From Isoetes taiwanensis (Eukaryota > Streptophyta > Lycopodiopsida > Isoetales > Isoetaceae), in the NCBI GenBank assembly GCA_021234155.1, contig JAJEKV010000004.1, forward strand, positions 11,038,109 through 11,102,108: DNA of 64,000 nt, read 5' to 3'. A program made the translations under genes and the position numbers. The first letter of the stretch is position 1; each line of letters opens with the position of its first letter. The notes below the pieces were generated by a model. It was given only the letters and a program-made list of their open reading frames with translations. It was not told the DNA's origin and searched no databases. Shown piece after piece: positions 44,990 through 56,782 of this stretch.

Positions 44990-47900
44990 CTAGCTAGGAG
45001 GGGCTTCACTAGCTCTATTTGGTGATGACTTCAAATATGAAAGCGCACTTTCCAAATGTGAAAGTGCACTTTCAAGATCATTGCAGGTCAAAGCATTTAT
45101 CGCAGCTTTGGAAAGATGACATATTTAACAAACTTACTAAAGTTTAAAGTTGCTTTCTAAACTAATTCTTGGTTCCATCTATTTAGAATTAAATTTTCAT
45201 CTAAAATAACCCTGTATAATTAAAATGCTATTTTTTTAAAAATATTTAAAGAAAGTTTTACATTGAAGTTAATTAAATGATTACGTTTTGTTTGATTAAA
45301 ATATTTATTTCATCAAAAAAAATTATTTAATAGTTATTATTAAACCAATAACTTTATATCATTTAATTAATTTCAAGTTTGTAAATTGTGAAATTCTAAT
45401 AATAGTTTTAAGTCAATCACTTATCAAACCATCAAATTTCATGTTTGCTAAATCTTGAATCTGTTAAATCAATAAAAATTGAAATTTTTATATTCTTGAA
45501 ATGTCTAATTCTAAATAGATTCAAATAAAAATTAGTTTGAAAATCAAGTTTATTCTTTGATAACTATTATAGTTTTAATTTAAAGATAAACTTATAAAAA
45601 TTATAACAATCAAGAAGAATCACACAATACATATATTTTTATAATGGCGTTCTTGAAGTGTTATCTATTAAATCTGAATAAGTCCAAATTTTGTTGAATA
45701 TGTCATAAAGCCTCAATGCTTCTGCTACCTCTCTTTCAACCTGCCACATTATGTACTTGAATCAATGATATAAGCAATTCAAAACAGCTATCCTTTAAAA
45801 ACAAAATGCTTACCTTTTGATCATTAAGATCTTGCTGAAGCGACTCCACCAATCTATTCTCTAATTCTATAATACGTAGGTGCTCCTGAGAATGGTGCCG
45901 TCCACTTTGGACTACAAGATAATTTGGACAATCCTCCAAGTCCTCTTCACCTTCAAGTTTAAAAGTAACCTGCTTGGTACTAACCTGCTGCACCCCATCA
46001 GTCTTAGCACCAGCAGTAAGTGAGACCTAAGAAATAACCACAAGAAGTAAGATCTAAGAAATAACCAAGGACATTGTACTTATGGCTAACAAAAATGCAA
46101 GTGGTAAGCATTAACCTGAATATCTTGCTGCACCTCAGCAGTCTTTGAACCAGCATTTGAATCAGCAGTAAAATAACCACCAGTAGTGAGTGAGATCTAC
46201 GAAATAACCACCAACAGTAAATGAGATCTAAGAAATAACCAAGGACATTGTACTTATGGCTAATGGAAATGGGAGTGGTAAGAATTAACCTGACATGACA
46301 TATTTAACAAAATTTGGACTTATTCAAATCTAATAAATGTATTAGCTTTTTATGATTTTAATAATTTGTTCTGTTTATCTTCAGATAAAAAATATGATAC
46401 TTACTAAAGTTTAAAGTTGCTTTCTAAACTAATTCTTGGTTCCATCTATTTAGAATTAAATTTTCATCTAAGATGACCCTGTATAATTAAAATGCTATTT
46501 TTTTTTAAAATATTTAAAGAAAGTTTTACATTGAAATTAATTAAATGGTTACGTCTACGTTTGATTAAAATATTTTTATTTCATCAAAAAAAATATTTAA
46601 TAGTTATTATTAAACCAATAACTTTATATCATTTAATTAATTTCAATCTAAAACCTTCCTTAAAGTATTTTTAAAAGTGTAAAAGTTTGTAAATTGTGAA
46701 ATTCTAATAATAGTTTTAAGTCAATCACTTATCAAACCATCAAATTTCATTTAATTATCATGTTTGCTAAATCTTGAATCTGTTAAATCAATAAAGATTG
46801 AAATTTTTATATTCTTGAAATGTCTAATTCTAAATAGATTCAAATAAAAATTAGTTTGAAAATCAAGTTTATTCTTTGATAACTATTATAGTTTTAATTT
46901 AAAGATAAACTTATAAAAATTATAACAATCAAGAAGAATCACACAATACATATATTTTTATAATGGCGTTCTTAAAGTGTTATCTATTAAATCTGAATAA
47001 GTCCAAATTTTGTTTGAATATGTCATAATGACATATTTAACAAAATTTGGACTTATTCAAATCCAATAAATGTATTTTTAGCTTTTTATGATTTTATTAA
47101 TTTGTTCTGTTTATCTTCAGATAAAAAATATGATACTTACTAAAGTTTAAAGTTGCTTTCTAAACTAATTCTTGGTTCCATCTATTTAGAATTAAATTTT
47201 CATCTAAGATAACCCTGTATAATTAAAATGCTATTTTTTTAAAAATATTTAAAGAAAGTTTTACATTGAAATTAATTAAATGATTACGTCTATGTTTGAT
47301 TAAAATATTTTTATTTCATCAAAAAAATTATTTAATAGTTATTATTAAACCAATAACTTTATATCATTTCATTAATTTCAACCTAAAACCTTCCTTAAAG
47401 TATTTTTAAAAGTGTAAAAATTTGTAAATTGTGAAATTCTAATAATAGTTTAAGTCAATCGCTTATCAAACCATCAAATTTCATTTAATTATCATGTTTG
47501 CTAAATCTTGAATCTGTTAAATCAATAAAAATGATATTCTTGAAATGTCTAATTTTAAATAGATTCAAATAAAAATTAGTTTGAAAATCAAGTTTATTCT
47601 TTGATAACCATTATAATTTTAATTTAAAGATAAACTTATAAAAATTATAACAATCAAGAAGAATCACACAATACGTATATTTTTATAATGGCGTTCTTGA
47701 AGTGTTACCTATTAAATCTGAATAAGTCCAAATTTTGTTGAATATATCATCTGATTATCCTGTTGCACCTCCGCAGTCTTTAAACCAGTCTTTAAACCAG
47801 CAGTAAGTGAGATCTAAGAAACAACTACCAGCAATGAGTGAGATCTATGAAATAACAAGCAGCAGTAAGTGATATCTAAGAAATAACCAAAGACACTGTA

Positions 47901-48394
47901 CTTATGGCTTATGGCTAACGGAAATGGGAGTGGTAAGAATTAACCTGGTTATCCTGCTGCACCTCAGCAGTCTTTGAACCAGCAGTAAGTAAGATCTAAG
48001 AAATAATCACCAGCAGTAAGTGAGATCTACGAAATAACCACCAGCAGTAAGTGAGATCTACGAAATAACCACCAGAAGTAAGTGAGATCTAAGAAGTAAC
48101 CAAGGACTCTGTACTTATGCCGAGATAGGAGTGGTAAGAATTAACCTGATTATCCTGCTGCACCTCAGCAGTCTTTGAACCAGCAGAGATCTAAGAAATA
48201 ACCACCAGCAGTGAGTGAGATCTACGAAATAACCAAAGACACTGTAGTTATGGCTAATGGAAATGGGAGTGATAAGAATTAACCTGATCCACGCCTCCTG
48301 GAGAGATATTAATGCTAGAATCCTCATTAGAACCGCTGGCAGCTTCGAGAAGCCCAAAGCTCACAGCCCCAGGTGGTTTTCCTGCCTTGCTCAT
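44990..48394 (-). CDS. Small protein gene with amplified phase-0 mini-exons, disrupted by MITEs
   Basis: Exons on the minus strand: 48394-48284 (ATG; MSKAGKPPGAVSFGLLEAAS), 48190-48146, 47995-47945, 47813-47751, 46196-46116, 46026-45814, and a last exon at 45740-45707 continuing at 45111-44990. Without the MITE they give 239 residues. Lengths are 111, 45, 51, 63, 81, 213 and 156 nt. All are multiples of three and all junctions are phase 0. The four central exons encode variants of AGSKTAEVQQDNQ between TTTCTTAG/CGTAG acceptors and CAG|GTTAAT donors. The fifth intron has donor AAAG|GTAAGC. The C-terminal part is helical (HLRIIELENRLVESLQQDL, LESALSHLESALSYLK). A MITE splits the last exon. With the MITE kept, translation ends in MITE-derived residues. 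Family unknown; gene status uncertain. Confidence 0.65.
45116..45706. mobile_element. MITE copy A, inserted in a coding exon
   Basis: ATGACATATTTAACAAA at the left is mirrored by TTTTGTTGAATATGTCAT at the right. A 4-bp target duplication AAAG lies on each side (45112-45115 and 45707-45710). Removing the element and one AAAG restores an open frame of 52 codons. Internal foldback. It lacks about 140 bp near the left end that copies B and C have. Confidence 0.8.
46295..47026. mobile_element. MITE copy B
   Basis: Terminal repeat ATGACATATTTAACAAAATT, then TGGACTTATTCAAAT, mirrored at the right end. About 730 bp, AT-rich, with a long internal foldback (CTAAACTAATT ... ATTTAGAATTA against TTCTAAATAGATT ... 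AATTAGTTTG). One base separates it from copy C. Confidence 0.8.
47028..47750. mobile_element. MITE copy C, in tandem with copy B
   Basis: About 95% like copy B. The pair is flanked by CTGA (46290-46293 and 47751-47754). The neighbouring paralogous exon copies show the empty site (AACCTGATTATCC), so B and C sit together exactly at an exon-intron junction of the mini-exon gene. Confidence 0.8.
47815..48270. repeat. About 33-bp tandem acceptor repeats in the mini-exon gene
   Basis: AGTAAGTGAGATCTAAGAAA, TAACCACCAGC recurs about nine times here, with further copies at 46010-46240. On the minus strand each copy holds a candidate splice acceptor (TTATTTCTTAG or TTATTTCGTAG) followed by ATCTCACTTACTGCTGG, the start of a mini-exon. 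Confidence 0.8.
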
Positions 48395-49732
48395 CTCTCG
48401 AATCCATACATAGGAGTTTGCAGTATTTAAGCACTTGCAGCCTTAACCATTTACCATTACTCAAGTATTTGATGAACTCTAGTTTGCTTGCGTGTTCATC
48501 CATTTGCTTCCGGAGGCTTCCTCAGTGGACGCTTCCTCAGTTTATTACAGATCCTGGCCTTGAAATTTCTTTGCTTTCAGAAAACAATAATCATCAGAAA
48601 AAAGCTAGCCCTTAGTTTGTAACTGATTTGATACCTTAGTGGAGGCTTACGATTGTGCCAGAAACTCTGAGCCGCCGGATGCCCACAACTATTCCATGCG
48701 ATTCGACACCGTCGGGTCGCCATTTTGGGGAGAGACGAGGCTATATATACGTTGTAGGGTTTTTTCTCCATTATCGGCGTCTTCTCACAGCAGTTTTTTG
48801 GTCTCAGTTCGTCTTAGTTTTGTCTTGTCAATTCACTATGTTCATCATCGTTCTTGTCTCTTCTTGGTGTTATGTCTCTTCGTGGTGCTAGCCGTAGCGG
48901 TTATTCTTATCTGGCAGATAGATAAATTTTGACTTGTTGATATTTGGCTTTCGGCAACGGTTTTGTGAATTGTTGATATTTGGCTTTCGGCAACGGTTTT
49001 TGTGATCTTCATATTCTTTTTTCTACAGTGTCAATTACTTTGTACTGGTTTTTCTTTGATTTGGCTTTGTGCACTTTCGGTTTTCATGTGGTTTAGCATG
49101 GATGTATATCGGTCATAGCAGAGCATAGCAAGCATGGATGGCTTCCTCTTATGATGCATCGACTTTCTTCTGGCATTTTCGGATTATTTCATGTCAATTG
49201 TGCCAAGCATCGATTGCTTCTTGATCTACAACGATTCTTTTCTTTGCCTAAGCATAGACTTTTCATATATTTTCGATAGCATCAATAGGGCTTTTCCAGT
49301 ATTAAATATGGTTTGCCGTGGATGCTACTATGTTCTTTTGTATTTTGTATTTCTGTAAATATGATCCCCAATCCGAATTTTCCCTATCAGATCGTTTGGT
49401 CAAATCATCCCTTCAAATCTCCTTTGTTTCCTGTAGCTTTCACATATCTGTGGGTCTACTCTTCTTCATGTCACTTGGCTTGATCTGTCTGTTTTTCTCT
49501 TGTCTTTTATGACTATAGGTTTGCCCTTTGCCTTCTGGACTGGTGCTTCCTTCTTCAAGCCATATTTGTTCATCTCTGATCCCTCTGCCATCATCAAACG
49601 GCATGGCGTTCTGTCTAACGGCGGCCTTCCCTTCCTATTTTCGTCTGTGCAGGTTCTGGTCTGTAGTTTCTGGTTCTGCAGCACTAATATATAATTTTAT
49701 TAATTTCATTTCATTTCATTTCGTACTAGATG

Positions 49733-49800
49733 TTGGCCTCTTGGTTAGGATGTGGGGCTTTTAAGCTTGTGGTTAAGGGTTCGAATCCTCGTGTTGGCAT
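49733..49800 (+). repeat. tRNA-like sequence with perfect B box
   Basis: GGCCTCTTGGTTAGGATGTG is A-box/D-arm-like; GGTTCGAATCC is an exact B box. An ATTTC microsatellite precedes it. The flanks repeat TGTTGGC directly instead of pairing, so there is no acceptor stem and a functional tRNA is unlikely. Possible SINE. Confidence 0.4.
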
Positions 49801-51038
49801 ACATTGTCTCCTTTGCACTCTCGTCTTGTCTTTTGTCATAACTTGATATCTTTTATCTTTTGGTCAATATCGTGATGGCACATTTGAAACTTGTTTTTGC
49901 CCTTGTTGCTTATGCCCGTCAATTCCTCTATCATACCATTTTTATGCCTAATTGTTCTCTAGCCATGAGACTTTCCAAACATATTGTTTCATTGCGTGTT
50001 GGTGTTATTGTTGTATTTGTTATGAGTGCATTCAGGATTTGGTCTATCGTTTGTGTTTTTTGACTGTTTGTTAAGTTTTTTATTTCCTTTTAACACATCC
50101 AACTTAGTCTTCCTTGCATTTCTTCTTCTTCTTGACGTGCTCAATTTTTTTTTCTCCCAATATATATCCACCTTGTCTATTGTCATAAGCCCTCTTTCTT
50201 GTGTTTCAATATTGATCATGGCCTTTGAAATGGAAGTTCTCTTTTGATCGGCGTGTTTTCCCCCTCCAGACGAGTCTCTCACCAAAATGCATGCGATTCG
50301 ACACCGTCGGATCGCCATTTTGGGGAGAGACGAGGCTATATATACGTTGTAGGATTTTTTCTCCATTATCGGCGTCTTCTCACAGCAGTTTTTTGGTCTC
50401 AGTTCCCTCCCTTCCCACCCTAAGTTATTTACATTCATGTTTTTTCATTTTGATTTATGATTCTATATTGCGTTGCTCGCGTGACCAGCCCTTCTATATT
50501 TGAGCGGTTATGTTGGTTTAGGATATGATGTTATGTCGCCTGGCTCGCGTGACCAGCCCTTTTTTCTTGAAGTATTTGTCATTTCTCGTGTGAGCCCCTC
50601 TGTGTTTGAGAGGTTATGTGGTTTTGCTGTATGATGTTATATCGCGTGGCTCGCGTGACTAGCCCCTATTGAAGGATTGTGATTTGTTATGGACCAGCCT
50701 CCGTGGGGGGTTTCGCCGAGCCGGCGTGATGGCTTATATTTTTGAGTTACGTGCTTCTTTTTACGTTGTTTTTTCAGGCCATCTCATCCAACTGTGGGGA
50801 ACTCGAACTTTTTTGAGTGACTTCCCTCCTATTCTATTCTAATGTCTAATGCATTTTGTTCGTTTTCTTTTACCTTAAGTTTTTCAGGTGATCGTGGCCA
50901 TTTGTTTCTTTCTTATGGCTCTCATGTTGGGTTCGAGAGGAATCGTCTTATTTACGACCTCCATCTTGTGCTTCCTCGACTTTTTCATCAATGGTCTTCA
51001 CTTTGATGGCCCGGGCTTTTCCTTTGGAGCCATCGGAC

Positions 51039-51110
51039 GAAGGTTTATCATTAGGGTTTTCCTCGAAAACCCGAAAGGGCGGGGTTTTTCACCCCGATGA
51101 TAAACTTTCG
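51039..51110. repeat. 70-bp hairpin resembling the LINE 3' stem
   Basis: CGAAGGTTTATCATTAGGG pairs with ACCCCGATGATAAACTTTCG. The core, CCTCGAAAACCCGAAAGGGC, GGGGTTTTT, resembles the LINE 3' stem at 14510, 43000 and 55260. It lies within element Y. Confidence 0.65.
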
Positions 51111-51334
51111 TACGTTGCCTCCTTTTTGCCTTTCTTATTTACGCCATCTTAAAGGGGATTGGGTTGTTCCTATGGCAGGTCCCCTTTATTATTATTAGTG
51201 GGTAGTCAGACCAAATTGGTGTGGTCGTCTAGCCCTTTAGATATTTTTTTCAAATGTTCATACACTGCTGTGATGAAAGATATGCCATCTATCTCGGCGG
51301 GTTTTCCCCCTCCAGATGAGTCTCTCACCAAAAT

Positions 51335-51869
51335 TTAGGGTTTGTGACATCAGCAATTTAGGGTTTACAATTAGGTTTATTTTTAGCCACCAAGGCAAAT
51401 ACTTTGTTAATGCCAGCTATGCCTGACACGTAAGCCAAACGCTTAAGCAAATAAATTGCCTAATATTTCGGGGATTTGCAGCCATTGCTACCCAACTATG
51501 GGTTTAACATGCAATGCATGGGTTCGTATACTTAACTATGGTTATTTTTACCCTTTAGAAATGTTTGACATGCTTCTAAGATAATTATGAACTAGACGTT
51601 ATATGCTCGTATATATGTTGTCACCACTACAAAGGTGTTAACACATCGTAGAATTTCTATCATTAATGCTTGAAAGATGTTAGATAGCTTTTTTTGTTTT
51701 TTGTTTTTTTTGGGTGTTTCCACCATTCCAATGGTCAAATGCTCTTTACATTCTCATAGCACTAGAAAAAGTGCCCAGTGTTGCTCGGCCTTTTGTTGGA
51801 GTTAAACTAAAAAAAAAACAATAAAGTTAGTTTGAGAATGTCTAACTGGGCATGTATGGTTGTCCACTA
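51335..51869. other. Nothing recognised
   Basis: AT-rich, no ORF or repeat of note. Confidence 0.35.
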
Positions 51870-53180
51870 TAATTTGAAGATTTACATGCTCTGCACAGTT
51901 TTTGTGAGAACACAGGTCTGCGTGTTAATCTCCAAAAGACCAAGCTTTTGGTAGTTCAATCTTCTCGTCACAATGTTCCCCTATGTACTATGATAGCCGC
52001 GAAGTTGAAGTTGTAGATAGCTACAAGTATCTTGGTGTAGAATTCTGTAAGAACACACTTTGGGAACAGTGTATTACCAAGCGGGTGGCTGCTGGATGGA
52101 GAGCACTCTATGCAATGCAAAACAATTGTTTCACATGAGAAATTCATGATTGGCCACGGAAAGCCCACTTGTTTCGGGCTTTGGTAGAGCCTGTTTTACT
52201 GTATGGTTCTGAAGTGTGGGGACCTGCCATTAGTGCTAGTGCTTGGGAGAGCTTGGAGCGGGTGCAAAAGTCCTTTCTCACTTACAGCCTCGGAGTTAAA
52301 ACAACGGTGCCCTATGCTATTCTTTTACAAGAGACAGGTTTTTGGCCTCTTCAACATTCTGCCATGAAGCGCCATCTCCACTATATCTGCAAGGTGCACC
52401 ATATGGATGATGTTAGGTATCCTGTTCTTGCACTTGCCATGGCTGAATCTCCTCAGCGTTTGAAACGATGTTGGAAAGAGCATTGCATTATATGGTTTTT
52501 GCGGGGAAACGTGCAACAGCGAGCCTCGATGCTTGCCAGTTCTGATCCTGAGCTTTTGCAACAATATCTCAATGGTCGTTTTTCTCAAAAGATATGGGAC
52601 GCAGTTACTTTGGCCCAAGTGAAAACTGGTCATTATCATGCACACATAAATCCCACCTCGGCACGGGGCCCCAAGCTTATTTGCTTGCTTCATTGTCGGG
52701 GAAAAAGCTTGTAGCTATTGCATCAATTCGCACGGGGTCCCACAGGTGCTAGGATTGAGGCAGGGTAGATGGGAGCGCCGCAATTGCCGCGAGAAGAGAC
52801 TATGTGCCTGTTGCCGATTCTGTGTTATTGAAGATGAAAGCCATACTCTTCTGAGTTGCCTTGCTTTTGAGATAGTCCGGAATCATTTTTTGACCTTAGC
52901 ATTCCATTCCACGCTTCCACAACTTATCAGAGCACCATCTGTGCATGACTTGGCATTATACATACTTGAGGTTCTAGATAAACGTCTGCAATTACTGAGC
53001 CCCCAGTAGTCATTATCTCTGTTTGTCTAGTATCATCATTACTGCAAAGGTTTTTCCCTTGAAAACCTTTCGAGGCAGGGGTTTTTTAATCCTAGTAGTA
53101 ATGATTGTACTAGCCCATTGTATGGGTCCCATGACCTATTGGTCTCCGTGGACGTTAAAAAAACTATTCTATTCTATTCT
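51870..53180 (+). mobile_element. LINE fragment: RT C-terminal region to (TTCTA)n tail
   Basis: It begins in the RT palm/thumb region (FCENTGLRVNLQKTKLLVVQ), then ALVEPVLLYGSEVWGPAIS, RVQKSFLTYSLGVKTTVPY and the Cys/His motif CACCRFCVIEDESHTLLSC, then the 3' stem and TATTCTATTCTATTC. Frames break at about 51990-52165 and 52714. 5'-truncated, non-functional. Same family as 14480-17690. Confidence 0.88.
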
Positions 53181-55147
53181 TTATAAAAGTTTCAATACAA
53201 CTTATGAAGTTGTAAAATGTTCATAGCAATCGTCCTGCGTTCATCATGAATCTGGGTACTGGCGTTGTCTTGTGAGGCTGTCATTACATAGTTAGTTTTT
53301 CTTGGAAAAGTGACTTCCACCCTTAGAGTGCAGAGGCGGCAGTCTGGGCTTTTGTTGCTATATAAATTTGAGAGGTTTGTTTGGTTAATATTAATATGGA
53401 GATATTAGATGTCTATGAAAATAATGAGCATTCTTTTTTGCATTTAATCTATCTTTTGTGATTTTCATGAATGAAATGTTTTCTTGGTGGGTGTGATACG
53501 TTGATTGAATTGTTAACGTTTAACTAACATTCTTAGAAAGTATATAGCTGGAACCTATGGAGTAAATATGTCTAGTAACAAAGGATTGACATAATAAGCA
53601 TGCAATATTAAAAGAAAAGTACGTGCTTTGAGTACAAATGCATGGCAAATAACGCTAAAAGCACACCGCTTTCCTCATTCATGCATGTATTCATTTTGCT
53701 ATAGTTGAGTCGATTAAAATGTTCCTTATGGAGTTCATACAACATCAATGGCATGACAAATATTTGGAGTGCCTAAGTAAAAATGGCTAAGGTAATATAT
53801 TAATGTCGTAAGGCAATAATGTCAAAGGTTGGATGAAAGTGGCATTTCATAATGTCTCGGAGCTTGATCCGACTCGATAGTTTGTCTAACACTGACCAAA
53901 TAGGTCTTGGAGAGTCCAAATGGAAAATTGCTAGATGTCTTCAATACATCTTAAATCCAGTATATGTGACCAATCTTTCGTAAATCGATTTGGGAACCTT
54001 GAGGAAGAAGGAACATCTCTTCAACACCAGAAGCATTTTCAAAATTATGGAAGTTCAAAATTTTGAAACTTTGTAGTCAGATTAGTATTCTCAGCTTCTG
54101 CAAAATCATTGAGATTGCTAACAATGGCGAGGTAGCAGGCTAAGACTTCTACTAATAATATCCACAAGCAAATTAATTATTTAGATTAATTTACTATCTT
54201 CAAGTAGTGTTGTTAATGCTGACCCGCTCTTCGCTGCCACCTGCAGGGACCCTGGCGTTGTTGTGGAAAGGCAGCCCCTGCTTCCCTTCCCCTACAAAAT
54301 GGAAAGTAGAGAAGCCAAAGAGATAAGAAAAAATTACTTATATCTCCACGTCTATCGACTTGTTGCTCCGCTTCTATCACCGGATGGATGGAATCATTCG
54401 CCCAACTTCCATTCCGGAGTATTTGCGAATGCCACATGGCATCACCAAAACTATCTTCCGGAACAACTGCAACCCATTTTCCATTTTGTAATAGGAACTC
54501 TTAGTGTAGCTAATCTCCCTGATATTCCCATCTGGCCAAAAGACAATCAATTTGCATAAGACGTGGTTGGCTATTATTAAGCACAGATTGCACATTAGGA
54601 TCTATTAATGGTAATGTGATCGACATAGCTTGTCAAGCTCCCTTTGAAAAAAAAAATCAAGTTTTTTAAGACATGGTTGGATACTATTAAGCACGAATTA
54701 TACAGTAGATCTAATGGTGATCGTCCCTTTCACTGGCCACCTGTCAAGCTCATTAGTTAACTCTAGAGCATTAGAGTCCAAGTTTGACATCGAAGTCGTG
54801 CAAATTTTAAGAGCAAGATATCGCCATAACTCAAATAAGATGATATTGAGAATTGCAAAGTGTGTCTATATCTCATGGGTCAACATCATCACAATATGAC
54901 TAACAATATTTTTTGTGTGTTTGTATGTTTCTTGGTAAAACTCTTTAGTCTTATGAATCAGGTGTTCATGAATCTTACCAAGTAGAAGCTCTGGGATGAT
55001 TACAACTAAAACTTGTTGCTATGTAGCATGCAGTAAAAACCCTAAGAACATTGTCTGGATAGTTATGATGCGAACTGTATTATGCGTGTAGGCTTAGGGT
55101 GGTGCCAAATGTGTCATTCCATATTAGCATTATAAATGAACCAAATT
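53181..55147. other. No clear gene; one possible exon fragment
   Basis: A minus-strand stretch near 54600-54213 contains MWHSQILRNGSWANDSIHPV and looks coding in places, but lacks supporting splice signals. The rest is AT-rich intergenic DNA. Confidence 0.3.
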
Positions 55148-55353
55148 GAATGATAATAGAATAGAATAGGTTTTTAGCGTCCACGGAGACCAATTGGCCT
55201 ATGGGACCCAAACAAAAAGAGAGCAGCAAGCATATTACTGACAGGATTAAAAAACCCCCGCCCCGAAGGGTTTTCGAGGGAAAAACCTTAGCAGTAATAA
55301 GCATGCTGGCACACTGTACAATTGCATAGGACAGTTCAAGACCGTCCCGTAGG
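55148..55353 (-). mobile_element. LINE 3' end fragment
   Basis: An inverse (TTCTA)n tail (AATAGAATAGAATAGG), GTCCACGGAGACC, GGCCTATGGGACCC, the 3' stem and the last coding bases. Near-identical to 14480-14600. 5'-truncated to about 200 bp. Confidence 0.88.
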
Positions 55354-55480
55354 ACAATGAAGCAGAAAAGTATACTTGTGTATAGATAAGAGAATAAATC
55401 AGCTCCAATGATATAAAAAAGTCATCTAAGTATAATTATGAAGTCATTTAATTGCTGCCAGGAAGCAATTTCATCTGTAG

Positions 55481-55970
55481 TTGTTTCAAATGCAACTATT
55501 ACAGGACGAAATGAAGAAAAAAATAGCAGCCAATGCATCAAATAAATTAAAACAAAAGAACATCGCAATGCTTCAATATTATTCATATAGGTTGGCAACA
55601 CGTATTAACATGCAAAAAAACAACTTGAAATTTGGCTTCGACCCCTTATTGAGTACTGGTAAATTGACTCAACAATTCATTATTGATGCATATGCAAGAG
55701 CTGAAGCAAACAATTTGCACTTTATCAAAACAAATCAAAAGAAACTAAGATCTGAAATGTACCAAGCCATGATTGACTACGTCAACCATGAAGCTGAACA
55801 TGAAGGAATGACTTCTGGCAAGCTAACAATCTTACCATCATCATTCACTAGAAGTAGAAGAGCTTTGAACCAAAATTAACAAGATTCTATTGCTCTCATA
55901 CAAAGATTTGGAATAGCTGATATATTCATCACATTTACATGCAACACAAACTGGTTAGTATTGAAGGTAT
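55481..55970 (+). pseudogene. Helitron helicase-like N-terminal domain fragment
   Basis: The frame includes YYSYRLATRINM, DPLLSTGKLTQQFIIDAYAR, NLHFIKTNQKKLRSEMYQAM and TILPSSFTRSRRALNQN. After an in-frame TAA it continues with RFGIADIFITFTCNTNW. This is the Helitron-like N domain of plant RepHel proteins (the HFI...QKKLR and LPSSFTGS...N(Y)QD blocks). The Rep nuclease HUH motif and the helicase were not found, and homology fades after about 56100. A dead, truncated copy. Confidence 0.85.
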
Positions 55971-56782
55971 TCCTGGCAAAACCTCCAATCTCAATGGCTT
56001 AGAACCTCCAGGTTGCTTTAGACAACCACTCTGATCAAGAAGATTGCAAAGAAAAAGCTCACACTTTGAATTAGTACTGCTTTCCCAAAACTGGAAAAAG
56101 AGGCCTCAGCAAAACTGATGCCATTTGCAAACAGATTCGAGTTTTAACATGATTTCCAATCTAAAAACTTGCTCAAGCAATCAAAGAATCTATGCCCAAC
56201 AGTCAGTTACTAAGTGCATGTAGAAGCCTTTCAAATCTGCAGTCCTGACCGAGTCTAAATTTGGTCAATATCCTTGGCAGCAAGCTAGATTTTGCAGATA
56301 GAGTTCTGGAGTTTCTTTTTTTGTTCTGACACTTGAATGTGCCTCTGACAAGCCTGCACACTAGGTACAACTCGTTTGTTTCAGGACAAATCAACAAATA
56401 TGTCTGAAAAAAAAAACTCTGAATAGCAGCAGACTCTTGTGTTCAGTAGAACAGCAAGTAGAATTTTGTAGCTTCAGTTCTAGCAGTTCTTTTTTAATTT
56501 TGTCACCTCTGGCTAACTCTGACACCCCTGTATTCTTTGTACATCAAGTAGTTCTCACATAAAAGAGTGTTTACACCCTTAGAATTTCATTCTTTTTGCT
56601 GACAGAATGTTAGGAACTCAAGAGCAGCAAATAGGATCAAGCATACGAGAGCTTCAGTATCTTTTTTCAACTTTGACAACTTATACCAACTCTATTATGC
56701 CTTTGGATGAAGTACAAGAGTAATTTTTGCAATTATATAACTAGAAATATTATAGAAGTAGGTCTAACGGATTGGTTAACTG

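Larger units (their letters stand above)
48696..51334 (-). mobile_element. Element Y: inverted, diverged relative of element X
   Basis: A 115-bp block with a TATA box (GCTATATATAC on the plus strand; TATATATAGC inverse) lies at 48696-48810 and 50291-50405 with about two differences. A 39-bp block (GTTTTCCCCCTCCAGACGAG...) lies at 50250-50288 and 51296-51334. Read on the minus strand, the order is short block, interior, long block, short block, interior, long block, as in element X. The long block ends in a hairpin (GCGATTCGAC / GTCGGGTCGC) at the place where X has CGATTCTATTGC / GCAATAGAATCG. The first interior has hairpin repeats (GGCTCGCGTGACCAGCC). The second is purine-rich on the element's strand. 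No ORF of note. Confidence 0.55.

Noticed and set aside
49733-49800. Functional tRNA-Lys gene
   Set aside because: The B box is perfect, but no acceptor stem pairs and the anticodon stem has mismatches.
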